A stretch of DNA of 64,000 nucleotides, taken from positions 1 to 64,000 of the forward strand of contig QFMX01000001.1 of assembly GCA_003240625.1 (NCBI GenBank), written 5' to 3'. This document shows positions 50,551 to 60,365 of this stretch, piece after piece. Position numbers and translations under genes: made by a program. Under the pieces are notes generated by a model that was not told the DNA's origin, did no database searches, and was given only the letters and a program-made list of their open reading frames with translations. Each line of letters opens with the position of its first letter. Position 1 is the stretch's first letter. Source of the stretch: Sphingomonas taxi (GTDB lineage Bacteria > Pseudomonadota > Alphaproteobacteria > Sphingomonadales > Sphingomonadaceae).

Positions 50551-53500
50551 TCAATAGTCCTTCGTATATTTGACGCTCGCGCTTTGCCCCCCGCTCGATC
50601 CCGCTGCCGACAACAGGCTGAGCGCCCTTGTCAGTGCGATCTCGAGCTGGGTCGAGGTGAAGCCCTTCGCGTCGGTCACGATCTCCACATAAATGTTCTT
50701 CGTGATGTACTTACCCGCAGCCAGGCTGGTGCCGCGACCGGTCGCCTCGTCGGCGCCGAGCACGCGCAACCGGTCGAACCCGGTCGCCGAGCGCAGCTTG
50801 CCGAGCGGATTGAGACCGCCGCCGCCCGACCCGCGCAGCGAGTTCAGCGCCGACGCCAGCTGGATCGCCTCGGTCGCCGACAGATTGGCCGGGCTGGACC
50901 CGAACAACAGGCGGCTGAGCACCTCGTCCTGCGGCAGGGTCGGCGTCGAGGTGAACGCGATCTGCGGACGCTGACCGGTACCCGTCACGTTGATCGTCAC
51001 GGTGATGTCGCTGGTCGTGGTGGACGCCTCGATGTTGATGTCCGGATCGGTCAGCGCACCGCCACGGAAGCGGATCTGGCCCTTGGTGACCTCGAACCGC
51101 TTGCCCGAGAACGAATAGGTCCCGCGGACGATATCCAGACCGCCGGTGACGATCGGCGCAGCGGACGTGCCGCCGATCCGCATGTCCATCTCCCATTCGG
51201 ATTCGAGGCCCATGCCCGACACGAACAGCTGGTTCGGCGCACGGACGCGGAGGTCGAGCTTGAACGAGCCGGCATTCGGCACCTCGGACCGATCGGTCGA
51301 CACCGCCGTACGCACATCGCCCTTGCGCCGTACGCCGGTGAGTTCGGGGACCTCGGCCTGACCCTGGCGGATGATCTGATAGCGCGCCTCGGGGATCTGG
51401 AGATCGCCTTGGATCAGCCCGCCGTTGCGATCGTGCGTGAGGCGGACCGTGCCGGTCGTGGTGGCGCTGATCGCGTCGCTCTTCGCGAGCTGTGCATTGT
51501 TCAGCGTCGCACGGATGTCGATCGGGAAGCCGCTGTCCGCCGCAAAGCCGATCTTGCCCTGTGCCTGCACGGTACCGTCGCCAGCCTTCGCATTGAGCTG
51601 GGTCAGTTGCAGATCGGTGTTCGAGAACCGCCCGGCGATCCGCATCTGCGACAGGCGCGTGCCGTAGGTTTCGTTGTCATAGGTCAGGTTATCGGCACGG
51701 ACGACGCCGTTGAGTTGCGGCGCCTGCAGCCGGCCCGAGAAATCGGCGGCGACCGCAATCGGCCCCGACAGCTGCTGGTTCGGGATCGCGGCAAAGCTGA
51801 ACAGCACCGCGGACGGGCCATTATAGCGGATTCCGCCGGACAGTGGCGCGGCCATCAGGCGCGTGCTCCACGAGCCGTTGCCGGCCGGGAGTGGCCGAAG
51901 GTTCGCAACCATGCGTCCGATGACCGACGTGCCGCGACGGACCAGAGCACGTCCAGTTGCGCCGTCGCCGCCGAGCGTCCCGGCGAATACGATGTCGACG
52001 GGGTCGGAGACGGCGGCAAGGCCCGAGCGCGTGAAGTTGGTGACGGTCACGCGGGCGTCGGCGGTCGGCAATGCGGCCGAGTTCGCCTGCGAGAAGTCGA
52101 GGCTGCCGGTCGCCTTGCCGCCGATGCCGAGGTTCGGGACAAGCGCGGAGAGCGTCGACAGATCGAGGCGATCGAGCCGGACCTGCGCGTTCGTGCCGCG
52201 GCCATAGCTGCCCGCCAGGCGCGCGGAACCGCCGCCTGCGCCACCGAAGTCGATCCGGGTCGGCGACAGGCGATATTCGCCCTTCACCGCCTGGATGCGC
52301 GCCGGATTGACGGTGCGAAAGTCGATGCCGTTGGCCTGACCCTGTGCCGCGACGAGGTAATTGTTCGGGCTGAGCTTGGCGTTGACGGCGAGGCGGAAGG
52401 GCACGCCGTTCGAGCCGGTCAGCACCGCTTGCGCAGTGCCGTTGCCGCCGACGTAGTTCACCTTGGCACGGGCCGCCGAGAGGACGATCGCGCCGTAGCG
52501 CATGTCTGCGATCTGCGCGTCGGCGACGATCTGCGGCGTCGGCGTCATGACCGCGGTGGCGTTGACGATCGCTCGGCCGATGGTGAAGTCCACCATTCCC
52601 GGGATCTTGGCACCGTTTGCGCGCGCGGCGACGTCGGCGCGCTGATAGCCGCCCTGGTTGGCGAGGCGGACTTTGCCCATCAGGCCCTGCCCGGCGAGCT
52701 GCAGCGCACCCGCGAACGGCCCGGCCGCAGTCTGGACGATCCGGCCGCGACCGGTGATCCCGGCGAACACCACACGGCGCACGTCGACCGCGAGCTGCGT
52801 GCCCGGCGTAACCAGCACGTCGGCGGTGAATGGGCCGTAGTTGGTGCCGCCGCTCGCGGTGACGGCATAGGCGCCGCCACGGCCGACGATCCGCGCGTTC
52901 AGGTTGACGAGGCCGACGCCGACGCCGGGACGCGGTGCGCGGAGCACCACGACGGGAGCCGTCGCGCTACCCGTCACGCGCGCCGACAGCGGGCCATACA
53001 CCGTGGAATGCGCGTCTGCATTGACCAGCACCGCGCCGGTAGCGGGGTCGAACCGACCTTCGCCGCGCGTCACACGGAATTGTGGCGCGTTCATCCGGAG
53101 ATTGCGGAAGGTAACGATGCCTTCCGGACTGTAGCCGATGTCCGAGCGGACGATCGCGTTGCCGCCGAGGAAGCTGCGTGCGCCTTCGTTGAAGATCTGC
53201 GCGGTCTGCGCGACGACACGGCCGGTGATGCCGAAGCCACCATTCGGGCCGGGCACCAGCTTGGCGTCAGTCGTCAGGTTGACGATGCCGATGCCATCGA
53301 CGCGATAGTTGTTGACCCGGCCCTTCAGCGCACCGGTGTAGCGGCCGGTGGACATGTTCGCGACGACCACGGCGGTCGCGTCGATCTTGTCAGAGCGGAT
53401 CTTGAGATTGTCGGAGAGGACGTTGACGCCGGAGATCGCGAAATCGCCGTCGATCGCGACGTTGGTCGCGAGCCCGCCAACTGCCGCGTTCAGGCCGGTC

Positions 53501-54819
53501 ACGCGACGTGCGCGTGCCTTCACCGGCACCAAGATGCGGTCCGAGTTCACGCGCGCGAGGCCCTCGGCGTAGAGGTTCTCCACCCCCATGTCGCCGAACG
53601 CGATCGTTGCCGCGCGGACCTTGTAGTCGACCGTCGGCGTCGCGAACGCACCGTCGAGCACGACGCGCGCCGTGACGTCGCGACCGCGCAGGTTCGGCAG
53701 GATCGCGCCGGGCGTCAGCAGCTTCGCGTTCACCGCGAAATTGCCGAACCGGCTGTTGGCGAGATCGATCAGGCCGCCGGCGTCGACCGCGAGCGCGTCC
53801 GACTTCAGCGTCATCCGCGTATCGGCCTTGCGGTCGTTCAGCGTGGTATCGATCGCGACGTCGAGCTGAGGCGCAGTCAGGCGCTCGACCGGACCTTCGA
53901 GATACAGGCCGGGACGCGTCGAACCGCGGACTTCAATATGGCCGTTCTTCGCGGTCAGCCCGAGGTTCGCCAGCTGCCCGCCACCGAGCGTTGCAACCGC
54001 GCGACCCTGCCAAGACGCCCAGGTACCACGGCCATCTACGGTCGCGGTCAATGGCGCCTTGAACGAGCCCATCGTCGAGACGACGCCGCCGACGGGGGCG
54101 GTCAGCTTCACGTTCACGTCTAGCTTGTTCTGATCGGGCACCGCGTCGAGTTTCAGCACGAGGCGGTCGCCGCCGGCGATACCGCGGCCGGTCAGCGCGG
54201 TCGCGTTGGTGGTCAGTTGCGCGCGCTTGTCGGCGATGTGCACCGCGCCGTCGATCTTCACGATATGCGTCTGGCCGGTCACCGGCTTGGCGATCAGGAA
54301 GCGATCGATCGCCAACCGGTTCACGTCGATGTCGAGATCGGGGAGCAACGGCGCGTTCGGATCGGTCGGCGTCGCGTTCAACACCGGGCGGCGCTGCAAC
54401 GTGACGAGCGGTGTCGTCAGCGAGCGCACGTCGACATGGTTGTTGGCGAACGCGAACGGGCGCCAGTCGACCGCCAATTTCGGGCTGGTCAGGAAGACGC
54501 CCTTGGGATCGGATACGCGGACGTCGCTGAGCGTCATGGCGCCGTAGATCGACCCGTCGATCCGACCGACCTTGATGTTGAGCCCGGATGCGGTGGTGTA
54601 GCCGCCGATCTGGTCTGCGACGAGGCGGCGGCCCGGATCGGTGTTGATCCCGAACAGCACGATCAGCACGAGCGCGACCAGACCGACGACCAGGATCGCG
54701 AGCCATTTCAGGACGCGCTGCCACAAGGGGCGACGCTCGACGATCACCGTTTCGGACTGCTCGAACTGGTCCCGCTCAGCAGGGCCCCGTTCACCAGCGG
54801 GAGTGCCGTTTTCGGCCAT
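50551..54819 (-). CDS. tamB: Translocation and assembly module protein TamB
   Basis: A 1422-residue TamB/DUF490 protein. One N-terminal membrane helix (VLKWLAILVVGLVALVLIVL) anchors it in the inner membrane; a very long beta-rich repetitive body (AsmA-like at the front, typical of lipid-carrying bridge proteins) spans the periplasm; the conserved DUF490 tail (RGTYSFSGKRFEVTKGQIRF, LSRLLFG) is at the C-terminus. TamB works with the barrel protein TamA in outer-membrane protein or lipid delivery. Its ATG overlaps the tamA stop (TGATG). Confidence 0.93.
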   Translation of the reverse strand: MAENGTPAGERGPAERDQFEQSETVIVERRPLWQRVLKWLAILVVGLVALVLIVLFGINTDPGRRLVADQIGGYTTASGLNIKVGRIDGSIYGAMTLSDVRVSDPKGVFLTSPKLAVDWRPFAFANNHVDVRSLTTPLVTLQRRPVLNATPTDPNAPLLPDLDIDVNRLAIDRFLIAKPVTGQTHIVKIDGAVHIADKRAQLTTNATALTGRGIAGGDRLVLKLDAVPDQNKLDVNVKLTAPVGGVVSTMGSFKAPLTATVDGRGTWASWQGRAVATLGGGQLANLGLTAKNGHIEVRGSTRPGLYLEGPVERLTAPQLDVAIDTTLNDRKADTRMTLKSDALAVDAGGLIDLANSRFGNFAVNAKLLTPGAILPNLRGRDVTARVVLDGAFATPTVDYKVRAATIAFGDMGVENLYAEGLARVNSDRILVPVKARARRVTGLNAAVGGLATNVAIDGDFAISGVNVLSDNLKIRSDKIDATAVVVANMSTGRYTGALKGRVNNYRVDGIGIVNLTTDAKLVPGPNGGFGITGRVVAQTAQIFNEGARSFLGGNAIVRSDIGYSPEGIVTFRNLRMNAPQFRVTRGEGRFDPATGAVLVNADAHSTVYGPLSARVTGSATAPVVVLRAPRPGVGVGLVNLNARIVGRGGAYAVTASGGTNYGPFTADVLVTPGTQLAVDVRRVVFAGITGRGRIVQTAAGPFAGALQLAGQGLMGKVRLANQGGYQRADVAARANGAKIPGMVDFTIGRAIVNATAVMTPTPQIVADAQIADMRYGAIVLSAARAKVNYVGGNGTAQAVLTGSNGVPFRLAVNAKLSPNNYLVAAQGQANGIDFRTVNPARIQAVKGEYRLSPTRIDFGGAGGGSARLAGSYGRGTNAQVRLDRLDLSTLSALVPNLGIGGKATGSLDFSQANSAALPTADARVTVTNFTRSGLAAVSDPVDIVFAGTLGGDGATGRALVRRGTSVIGRMVANLRPLPAGNGSWSTRLMAAPLSGGIRYNGPSAVLFSFAAIPNQQLSGPIAVAADFSGRLQAPQLNGVVRADNLTYDNETYGTRLSQMRIAGRFSNTDLQLTQLNAKAGDGTVQAQGKIGFAADSGFPIDIRATLNNAQLAKSDAISATTTGTVRLTHDRNGGLIQGDLQIPEARYQIIRQGQAEVPELTGVRRKGDVRTAVSTDRSEVPNAGSFKLDLRVRAPNQLFVSGMGLESEWEMDMRIGGTSAAPIVTGGLDIVRGTYSFSGKRFEVTKGQIRFRGGALTDPDINIEASTTTSDITVTINVTGTGQRPQIAFTSTPTLPQDEVLSRLLFGSSPANLSATEAIQLASALNSLRGSGGGGLNPLGKLRSATGFDRLRVLGADEATGRGTSLAAGKYITKNIYVEIVTDAKGFTSTQLEIALTRALSLLSAAGSSGGQSASVKYTKDY

Positions 54820-57062
54820 CAGAATGCCTGCCCGATCGAGATGTAGAGGGCGATCTTGCCATCGCCCTCGCGTGGGTTCAGCGGCGTCGCGACATCGATA
54901 CGCATCGGGCCGAAGCTGGTGTAGAAGCGCCCGCCGATGCCTGCGCCGTAGCGCAGGGAGGACAGGTTCGGCGTGCTGCTCTCATAGCTGTTGCCGGCGT
55001 CGATGAACGGCACAATGCCGAAATCGCCGAACCGATAGCGGGCTTCGAGCGCGAATTCGTTGAGCGAGCGGCCGCCGACCGGGTTGCCGTTGGGATCGAA
55101 CGGCCCGAGCCGCTGATAGCCATAGCCGCGCACCGATCCGCCGCCGCCGCCATAATAGCGCCGCGATGGCGCCAGATCGTCGCGGTCGACGCCCTGGATC
55201 GAGCCGGCCTTGGCACGGCCGGCGATCACGATGCTGCTGGAAACGGGGTAGTAGAACGTCCCCTCGATCATCGTCCGGATATACGGCTTCACCGAGCCCT
55301 GCACCGACGTTTCGGGGCTGAGGTTGAGCGTCAGGCGATAGCCCTTGGTCGGGTTGAGCAGATTGTCCGAGCGATCGAACCGAACCTGGCCCGGCAACGC
55401 GACGATGCCGTAGGTGCGGCGGACGTCCCTGCCTTGCGCGAAGTCGTAGACACTCTCGTTCGTGCCGACGAGTTCGCCGCCGTAATAATAGGTCAGCGGC
55501 TTCTGCCAGATCGGCGTGGAGTCGTAGCTCCAACGCACGCCGACGCTGGTCGTGAACGCGTCGTAGGCGTCGTAGTTCGAATGGTTCGCGCCAGCGGTCA
55601 GGCTGAACGTCTTGTCGCGCTTGCCTGCGTTCGCGCGGCGGAAGGTGCCCGACACGCCCTGCTCCTGCGTCCCTGCAATCACCGAGGCGATCAGCGCGCC
55701 CTCGTATGGGAACAGGTTGCGGTGCTGCCACGTACCTTCTGCGCGGAAGCCCTGCCCGGTCGAGAAACCGACATTGCCGCCGAGCGAGCGCGGTTTGCCC
55801 TCGCTCTGACGAACCAGCAGGTCGACCTGTTCGGTGCCATCGGGGTTGATCGTGCCGGTCCGGACCGGCTCGACCGATACGGTCGCGAACTGCGACGTCG
55901 CGACCAACGCATCGCGGAGGTCGTCGGTCATCCGGTTGTCGTAGAGTTCGCCCGCCTTGAACCGCGGGAACAGGCTCAGATGCTCGAGATTGAAGACCGG
56001 ATCGCCTTCGGTACGCAACTGTCCGAACGACGAGCGAGGACCCGTGTCGACGGGCAAGGTGTACGCGCCGGTCGGGGTCTGGTCGTCGAGCAGGATGTCG
56101 CGCTCGCCGACCTTGACGAACGGATACCCCTGCTGCGGCAGCGTCAGGCTGACGTTCGCCTCTGCGCCCTGGATGCGCGCCGCTTCGATCGGGTCGCCGA
56201 CCTTGAGTGGCAATTGCGTGCGGACCAGATCCGGGGGCGTCGTCGGATCCGCCTTCACGATGATCGACGACAGCGAATAGAGCCGGCCGGGCTGCGCGCT
56301 GACAGTCGCCTTCAGCCGCGCGGGCTTGGTCGTGTCGGCATCGGGGATCGTCTCGATCGTCGAGATCGCGGTGGCGTCGTAATAGCCGAGCGACTTCAGC
56401 AACCGCACCGCGAGCGCCTCGTCCTCGCGGGCGCGCGCCGCAACCTGCGTTGCGTTCGCCGCCTTGCCCTTGCCTTCGGCGAGCGCGGACAGCGCCTTGT
56501 ATTCGCCTTCGAGCCCGTCGCCGGCCTTGTCGAGACCCTTGGTCGCGGTCTCGTAGCGGATCTCCGGCGCGTCCTTGTCCTTGATATCCGCCGCGGTCTG
56601 GAGCGGGGTCGTGTCGAAGCTCGACAGCGGGGTCAGCGGTTGCGCGAGTTGCGGATCGCTGGGACCGGTCGGCGGCAGGACGTCGCCCGCAAGCGTGGTC
56701 GCGGGAGACGTCGCGGTTGCGGGCGTTGCAGGTGCCTGGGTCGCAGGTGCCTGGGTCGCAGGTGTCTGGGTCGCAGGTGCCTGGGTCGACGGGGCAGGCA
56801 GCGGCGCCATCGCTTCCAACGGCGCATTCAGGTCACCGCTGAGCGGCGGCAGCGCGCTGTCGAATTCGGAATCGGGAACGATCGGCGCGTCGGAACTCGG
56901 GTCGGTGGACTGCGGCTGATCGCCCGGCTTGGGCGCGTCGGGACCCTTGGCCGGAGCGGTGCCCGGCTTAGCAAGTTGTGCGGAACCGATACCCGCAAAC
57001 CCCGTTGTCGACGCTACCAACGCCAGAGCGAGCCAATGATGCCGGCTGTTCGAAGCTGTCAC
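54819..57062 (-). CDS. tamA: TamA-like Omp85 outer-membrane protein
   Basis: A 747-residue protein counted from GTG 57062, which has AGGGG five bases upstream and gives a plausible signal peptide (HHWLALALVASTTGFAGIGSAQ, first residues 8-27). A Pro/Ala/Thr/Gln linker follows, then POTRA-like domains (about 190-430) and a 16-strand barrel ending RIDVATPLNPREGDGKIALY and a terminal Phe. The first 34 codons upstream of the GTG lack a signal peptide and are excluded. Partner of tamB downstream. Confidence 0.9.
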   Translation of the reverse strand: MTASNSRHHWLALALVASTTGFAGIGSAQLAKPGTAPAKGPDAPKPGDQPQSTDPSSDAPIVPDSEFDSALPPLSGDLNAPLEAMAPLPAPSTQAPATQTPATQAPATQAPATPATATSPATTLAGDVLPPTGPSDPQLAQPLTPLSSFDTTPLQTAADIKDKDAPEIRYETATKGLDKAGDGLEGEYKALSALAEGKGKAANATQVAARAREDEALAVRLLKSLGYYDATAISTIETIPDADTTKPARLKATVSAQPGRLYSLSSIIVKADPTTPPDLVRTQLPLKVGDPIEAARIQGAEANVSLTLPQQGYPFVKVGERDILLDDQTPTGAYTLPVDTGPRSSFGQLRTEGDPVFNLEHLSLFPRFKAGELYDNRMTDDLRDALVATSQFATVSVEPVRTGTINPDGTEQVDLLVRQSEGKPRSLGGNVGFSTGQGFRAEGTWQHRNLFPYEGALIASVIAGTQEQGVSGTFRRANAGKRDKTFSLTAGANHSNYDAYDAFTTSVGVRWSYDSTPIWQKPLTYYYGGELVGTNESVYDFAQGRDVRRTYGIVALPGQVRFDRSDNLLNPTKGYRLTLNLSPETSVQGSVKPYIRTMIEGTFYYPVSSSIVIAGRAKAGSIQGVDRDDLAPSRRYYGGGGGSVRGYGYQRLGPFDPNGNPVGGRSLNEFALEARYRFGDFGIVPFIDAGNSYESSTPNLSSLRYGAGIGGRFYTSFGPMRIDVATPLNPREGDGKIALYISIGQAF
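56729..56788. repeat. Four tandem copies of a 15 bp unit inside tamA
   Basis: CAGGTGCCTGGGTCG repeats four times (third copy has one change), encoding five-residue units rich in Pro, Ala, Thr and Gln in the linker before the POTRA domains. Length changes of one unit would stay in frame. Confidence 0.9.
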
Positions 57063-57156
57063 ACGATCCCCTTTACGGACGGCAATCGTGTACGATTCAC
57101 CCCCATCTTCGTCCACGTAACGCACGTAAGACGGCTTGGTTTCCAACAAATTTACC

Positions 57157-57591
57157 TCAGACACAGCCGATTAGGCCACCGACCGGCATGACGACGGTAT
57201 CACGGCCGGGGCGGTCGATCCGTAGCGTCGCCGACGTCACGGTCGCGCCCGCCGAGATATCGGCGCGGACGGCGACGGCCATGTCCAGCGTCGCGGTGAC
57301 GTCGCCGCCACGATATACGGTGACGCCGCCAAAGCCGAAACCGATCGCGGCTGATTGGGTCGCCATCGCATAGTCGGTCGTCTTACCGTCGACCGTCAGA
57401 CGGATCTGCGCAGGGTCGGCGGTGGCCATCGCAACGAGTTGGCGACCGGCGTCCATGCTCCAGAGATACGCGGCGCACCCCTTGGCGGGAAGCTTCTGCT
57501 TGCCGATCGCGCCGAGCGGGCCCGGACCTGGATTTGCAGCTGGCGCAGGCGTCGCGGCTTGCAACGCGAGCATAAGAGCGAGCGATATCAT
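57157..57591 (-). CDS. Hypothetical exported protein, 144 residues
   Basis: ATG 57591 overlaps the prepilin peptidase stop (ATGA). A signal peptide (MISLALMLALQAATPAPAA) precedes a mature part with two Cys (GCAAYLW and the C-terminal GLIGCV), which could form a disulphide. Predicted beta-rich (VTVYRGGDVTATLDMAV). Family not recognised. Probable operon with tamA downstream and the peptidase upstream. Confidence 0.7.
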   Translation of the reverse strand: MISLALMLALQAATPAPAANPGPGPLGAIGKQKLPAKGCAAYLWSMDAGRQLVAMATADPAQIRLTVDGKTTDYAMATQSAAIGFGFGGVTVYRGGDVTATLDMAVAVRADISAGATVTSATLRIDRPGRDTVVMPVGGLIGCV

Positions 57592-58343
57592 GGAGTCAGG
57601 CCTATCATGAACAGCCACGCCGGATAACCCGCGATCGCCAGCAACGCGCCGAACGGAAGCGCGGTGTCCGCCGCCATGTTGCGTCCCTTGAGATGCGCGG
57701 AGAGCACGACGCCGAGCCCGATCATGCTCGCGATCAACAGGACGGCGGGCAACATCTGCCATCCGAGCCACAACCCGATCGCGCCGAACAGCTTCGGATC
57801 GCCGCCGCCCATGCCGTCGCGTCCGCGTGTGCGGCGATAGCCGAACGCGACCAGCCACAGCGTGCCGAACCCGGCGATGCCGCCGATCAGTCGCTCGGAC
57901 GGCGGCGGATCGATGCCGAGCGCCGCGCTCGCCATTCCGGTCGCGGCAAGCAGAAGAGTAAGTCGATCGGGCAGCCAGAACGCGACCAGATCGAGGCTGG
58001 CGAGCGCGAGGAGCAGCCAACCGAAGACCGCCCCCGCGATCCCGATGGGTCCCGGCACGACGAGCCCCGCCGCGACGCCGATCGCGAGTCCGGCCAGTTC
58101 GATCCGCCAATGCACGGGGCTGATCGGTGTGCGGCACGAACGACAGCGTCCTCGCAGGACAAGAGCGCTGAGCAGCGGCACGAGGTCGGTCGCGCGCAGC
58201 GTTCTTCCGCACGCATCGCAGGCCGAACGCCCCTGCATGACCGATCGGCCATCGGGCCAGCGCGTCACCAGCGCCGCGACGAAGCTGCCGATGATCGCGC
58301 CTAGCACGCCCAGCGATACCGCCCAGAACGCCGCCTCAGACAC
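57588..58343 (-). CDS. Prepilin peptidase (A24 type)
   Basis: A 251-residue polytopic enzyme that cuts and N-methylates type IV prepilins and pseudopilins. The zinc-binding CDACGR...CRSCRTP pairs lie in the cytoplasmic loop; the catalytic Asp are in DLVAFWLPD and GGGDPKLFG. No pilin or secretion genes lie nearby, so it may serve a distant system. Overlaps the upstream small membrane protein gene by 8 bp. Confidence 0.92.
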   Translation of the reverse strand: MSEAAFWAVSLGVLGAIIGSFVAALVTRWPDGRSVMQGRSACDACGRTLRATDLVPLLSALVLRGRCRSCRTPISPVHWRIELAGLAIGVAAGLVVPGPIGIAGAVFGWLLLALASLDLVAFWLPDRLTLLLAATGMASAALGIDPPPSERLIGGIAGFGTLWLVAFGYRRTRGRDGMGGGDPKLFGAIGLWLGWQMLPAVLLIASMIGLGVVLSAHLKGRNMAADTALPFGALLAIAGYPAWLFMIGLTP

Positions 58344-58587
58344 CCGTTTTCCGCACCAGGTAGCGATACACGCCGAGGAGGTTGATACCGAACAACACGA
58401 TGTTCTGCGTGCCCAGCGCCCAGTCCCCGGTCAAGGCCGCACCGCTCAGCCACGCGATCGACGAGCCGACGAACAGCACGAACCCCCACCCCGTCACGCG
58501 CCGCCCAAAATCGAGCGACACCATGAACGCGGCGATTACCCCCGACGCGGCGGCACACCATTTGAGCGTCGTGATGAGGGTTTCCAT
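58336..58587 (-). CDS. Small membrane protein, 83 residues
   Basis: From ATG 58587 (METLITTLKWCAAASGVIAA): three short hydrophobic segments (about 10-25, 33-50, 55-75), ending YRYLVRKTGV. It resembles small CBU_0592-like or YgjV-like membrane proteins, by pattern only. First in the row leading to the prepilin peptidase. Confidence 0.65.
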   Translation of the reverse strand: METLITTLKWCAAASGVIAAFMVSLDFGRRVTGWGFVLFVGSSIAWLSGAALTGDWALGTQNIVLFGINLLGVYRYLVRKTGV

Positions 58588-58675
58588 GCCGACGGGTCTA
58601 GGCGCGTCCGCCCGTGCTTTGTATTGCCGCACATCAACCCCAGATACGGGGCAGAAAAATACATGGAGAGCTGAA

Positions 58676-59869
58676 GTGGCCGTCGATCGAGATCCCATCG
58701 TCATCCTGTCCTACGCGCGCACGCCAATGGGCTCGTTCCAGGGCGCATTGTCGGGCGCGACAGCGACGCAGCTTGGCGCCGACGCGGTGCGCGGTGCGGT
58801 AGAGCGGTCGGGCGTATCGGCTGCCGAGATCGAGCGGATCTACATGGGCTGCGTGCTGCCAGCCGGGCTCGGCCAGGCGCCTGCGCGACAGGCCGCGATC
58901 AACGCCGGGCTCGGCGATCATGTCGAGGCGACGACCGTCAACAAGATGTGCGGATCGGGCATGCAGGCGGCGATCCTTGCCGCGGATGCGCTGGCGGCCG
59001 GCTCGGTCGACCTGCTCGTCGCGGGCGGCATGGAGAGCATGACCAATGCGCCGTACCTCTCGAAGAGCCACCGTGGCGGCGCACGGATCGGCCATGACCG
59101 GATGTACGATCACATGTATCTCGACGGGCTCGAGGATGCGTATGAACCCGGCAAGCTGATGGGCAATTTCGCCGAGGACACCGCGCACGAATACCAGTTC
59201 ACGCGCGCGCAGATGGACGACTACGCGATCGAGTCGCTTCACCGCGCCCAGCGCGCGCAGAAGTCCGGCGCGTTCGACCGCGAGATCGTCTCCGTCGATA
59301 TTGCGGGCCGCAAGGGCACCACGACCGTCTCGCTCGACGAACAGCCGGCCAAGGGCGATGTCGCCAAGATCCCGACGCTGAAGCCTGCCTTCTCGAAGGA
59401 CGGCACGATCACCGCCGCCAACGCCTCGTCGATCTCCGACGGCGCAGCGGCCTTGGTGATGACGCGCGCGAGCGTCGCCGAACGGCTCGGCATCACGCCG
59501 ATCGCGCGGGTCGTGGCGTACGCCGCGCACGCGCATGCGCCGTCACTGTTCACGACCGCACCAGTGTTCGCGATGCGCAAGGCGATGGAGAAGGCCGGCT
59601 GGTCGGCGTCGGACATCGACCTGTTCGAGGTCAACGAAGCCTTTGCTGTCGTCGCGATGATCGCGATGCGCGACCTCGGGCTGCCGCACGACAAGGTGAA
59701 CATCCACGGCGGCGCCTGCGCGCTGGGGCATCCGATCGGGGCGAGCGGCGCGCGGATCCTCGCGACGTTGCTGTCGGCGCTGGAGACGACCGGCCAGAAG
59801 CGGGGGCTGGCCTCACTCTGCATAGGTGGCGGCGAAGCGACGGCGATGGCAGTGGAATTGGTGCGCTAG
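58676..59869 (+). CDS. Acetyl-CoA acetyltransferase / thiolase
   Basis: A 397-residue thiolase. GTG 58676 is preceded by GGAG. Acylated Cys in NKMCGSGMQAAI, His in VNEAFAVVA and GGACALGHPIGASGAR, and the second Cys in SLCIGGGEATA, all as in active enzymes. Thiolases either condense two acetyl-CoA or cleave 3-ketoacyl-CoA; sequence alone does not decide. No beta-oxidation partner next to it. Confidence 0.93.
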   Translation: MAVDRDPIVILSYARTPMGSFQGALSGATATQLGADAVRGAVERSGVSAAEIERIYMGCVLPAGLGQAPARQAAINAGLGDHVEATTVNKMCGSGMQAAILAADALAAGSVDLLVAGGMESMTNAPYLSKSHRGGARIGHDRMYDHMYLDGLEDAYEPGKLMGNFAEDTAHEYQFTRAQMDDYAIESLHRAQRAQKSGAFDREIVSVDIAGRKGTTTVSLDEQPAKGDVAKIPTLKPAFSKDGTITAANASSISDGAAALVMTRASVAERLGITPIARVVAYAAHAHAPSLFTTAPVFAMRKAMEKAGWSASDIDLFEVNEAFAVVAMIAMRDLGLPHDKVNIHGGACALGHPIGASGARILATLLSALETTGQKRGLASLCIGGGEATAMAVELVR

Positions 59870-59870
59870 T

Positions 59871-59912
59871 CTTCTTCCCCCCTCCCTGAAAGGGAGGGGT
59901 CGGGGGTGGGTT
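59871..59912. repeat. Short GC-rich hairpin repeat, family 2, copy 1
   Basis: CCCCTCCCTGAAAGGGAGGGG hairpin core (21 bases, positions about 59878-59899) followed by a GTCGGGGGTGGG tail. Same orientation as copy 3 at 60366. Confidence 0.85.
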
Positions 59913-59945
59913 GCCCTCCGCATCTCCCGAGCGCAGTCTCGCAGG

Positions 59946-60329
59946 ATGCCGCGTGTTCCTCCCGAGATGACGCGGCGTGCTCGGGACCTGCGCAATCATC
60001 CGACCGATGCGGAGATCGCGATCTGGCACAAGGTCGCGTATTTTCGGCCCCGGTTTACGCGGCAGTTGGTGGTTGAGCGGTTTATTGTCGACCTAGCTTG
60101 CCGGGAAATGCGGCTGGCGGTGGAGTTCGATGGGAGCCAGCATATTGGTTCTGTTCGCGACCTTGCTCGTACGGTGCGGTTGGAAGCGCTCGGCTGGACG
60201 GTGATCCGGTTCTGGAACTCCAATGTCGCCCGGAATCCGAACGGTGTGGCGGAGACTATCCTGGCAAACGTCGTCCGTCTTCAGCGACCCACCCACCCCC
60301 AACCCCTCCCTTCCAGGGAGGGGAGCTAA
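59946..60329 (+). CDS. DUF559 family protein (Vsr-like nuclease fold)
   Basis: A 127-residue protein with PTDAEIAIWHKVAY, RFTRQLVVERFIVDLAC, RLAVEFDGSQHIG and GWTVIRFWNSNV: the acidic/Gln catalytic layout of PD-(D/E)xK-like DUF559 nucleases related to Vsr. ATG 59946 chosen; upstream codons lie in a repeat. The C-terminus (from about THPQPLPSREGS) and stop are supplied by repeat copy 2. Function unknown. Confidence 0.75.
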   Translation: MPRVPPEMTRRARDLRNHPTDAEIAIWHKVAYFRPRFTRQLVVERFIVDLACREMRLAVEFDGSQHIGSVRDLARTVRLEALGWTVIRFWNSNVARNPNGVAETILANVVRLQRPTHPQPLPSREGS

Positions 60330-60335
60330 AAGGGG
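60286..60335. repeat. Short GC-rich hairpin repeat, family 2, copy 2 (inverted)
   Basis: Starts CGACCCACCCACCCCCAACC and holds the CCCCTCCCTTCCAGGGAGGGG core; inverted relative to copies 1 and 3. Overlaps the last 44 bases of the DUF559 gene. Confidence 0.85.
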
Positions 60336-60365
60336 GCAAGAAGGGTAGTCGGTACCGAACCCCTC

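Noticed and set aside
50584..54123. An 1179-codon open frame on the plus strand opposite tamB
   Set aside because: Long antisense frames are expected in very GC-rich genes; the translation is Arg/Ala/Asp-rich without family motifs, while the minus strand encodes a clear TamB.
55434..57191. A 585-codon plus-strand frame opposite tamA
   Set aside because: Shadow of tamA; Arg-rich, no domain.
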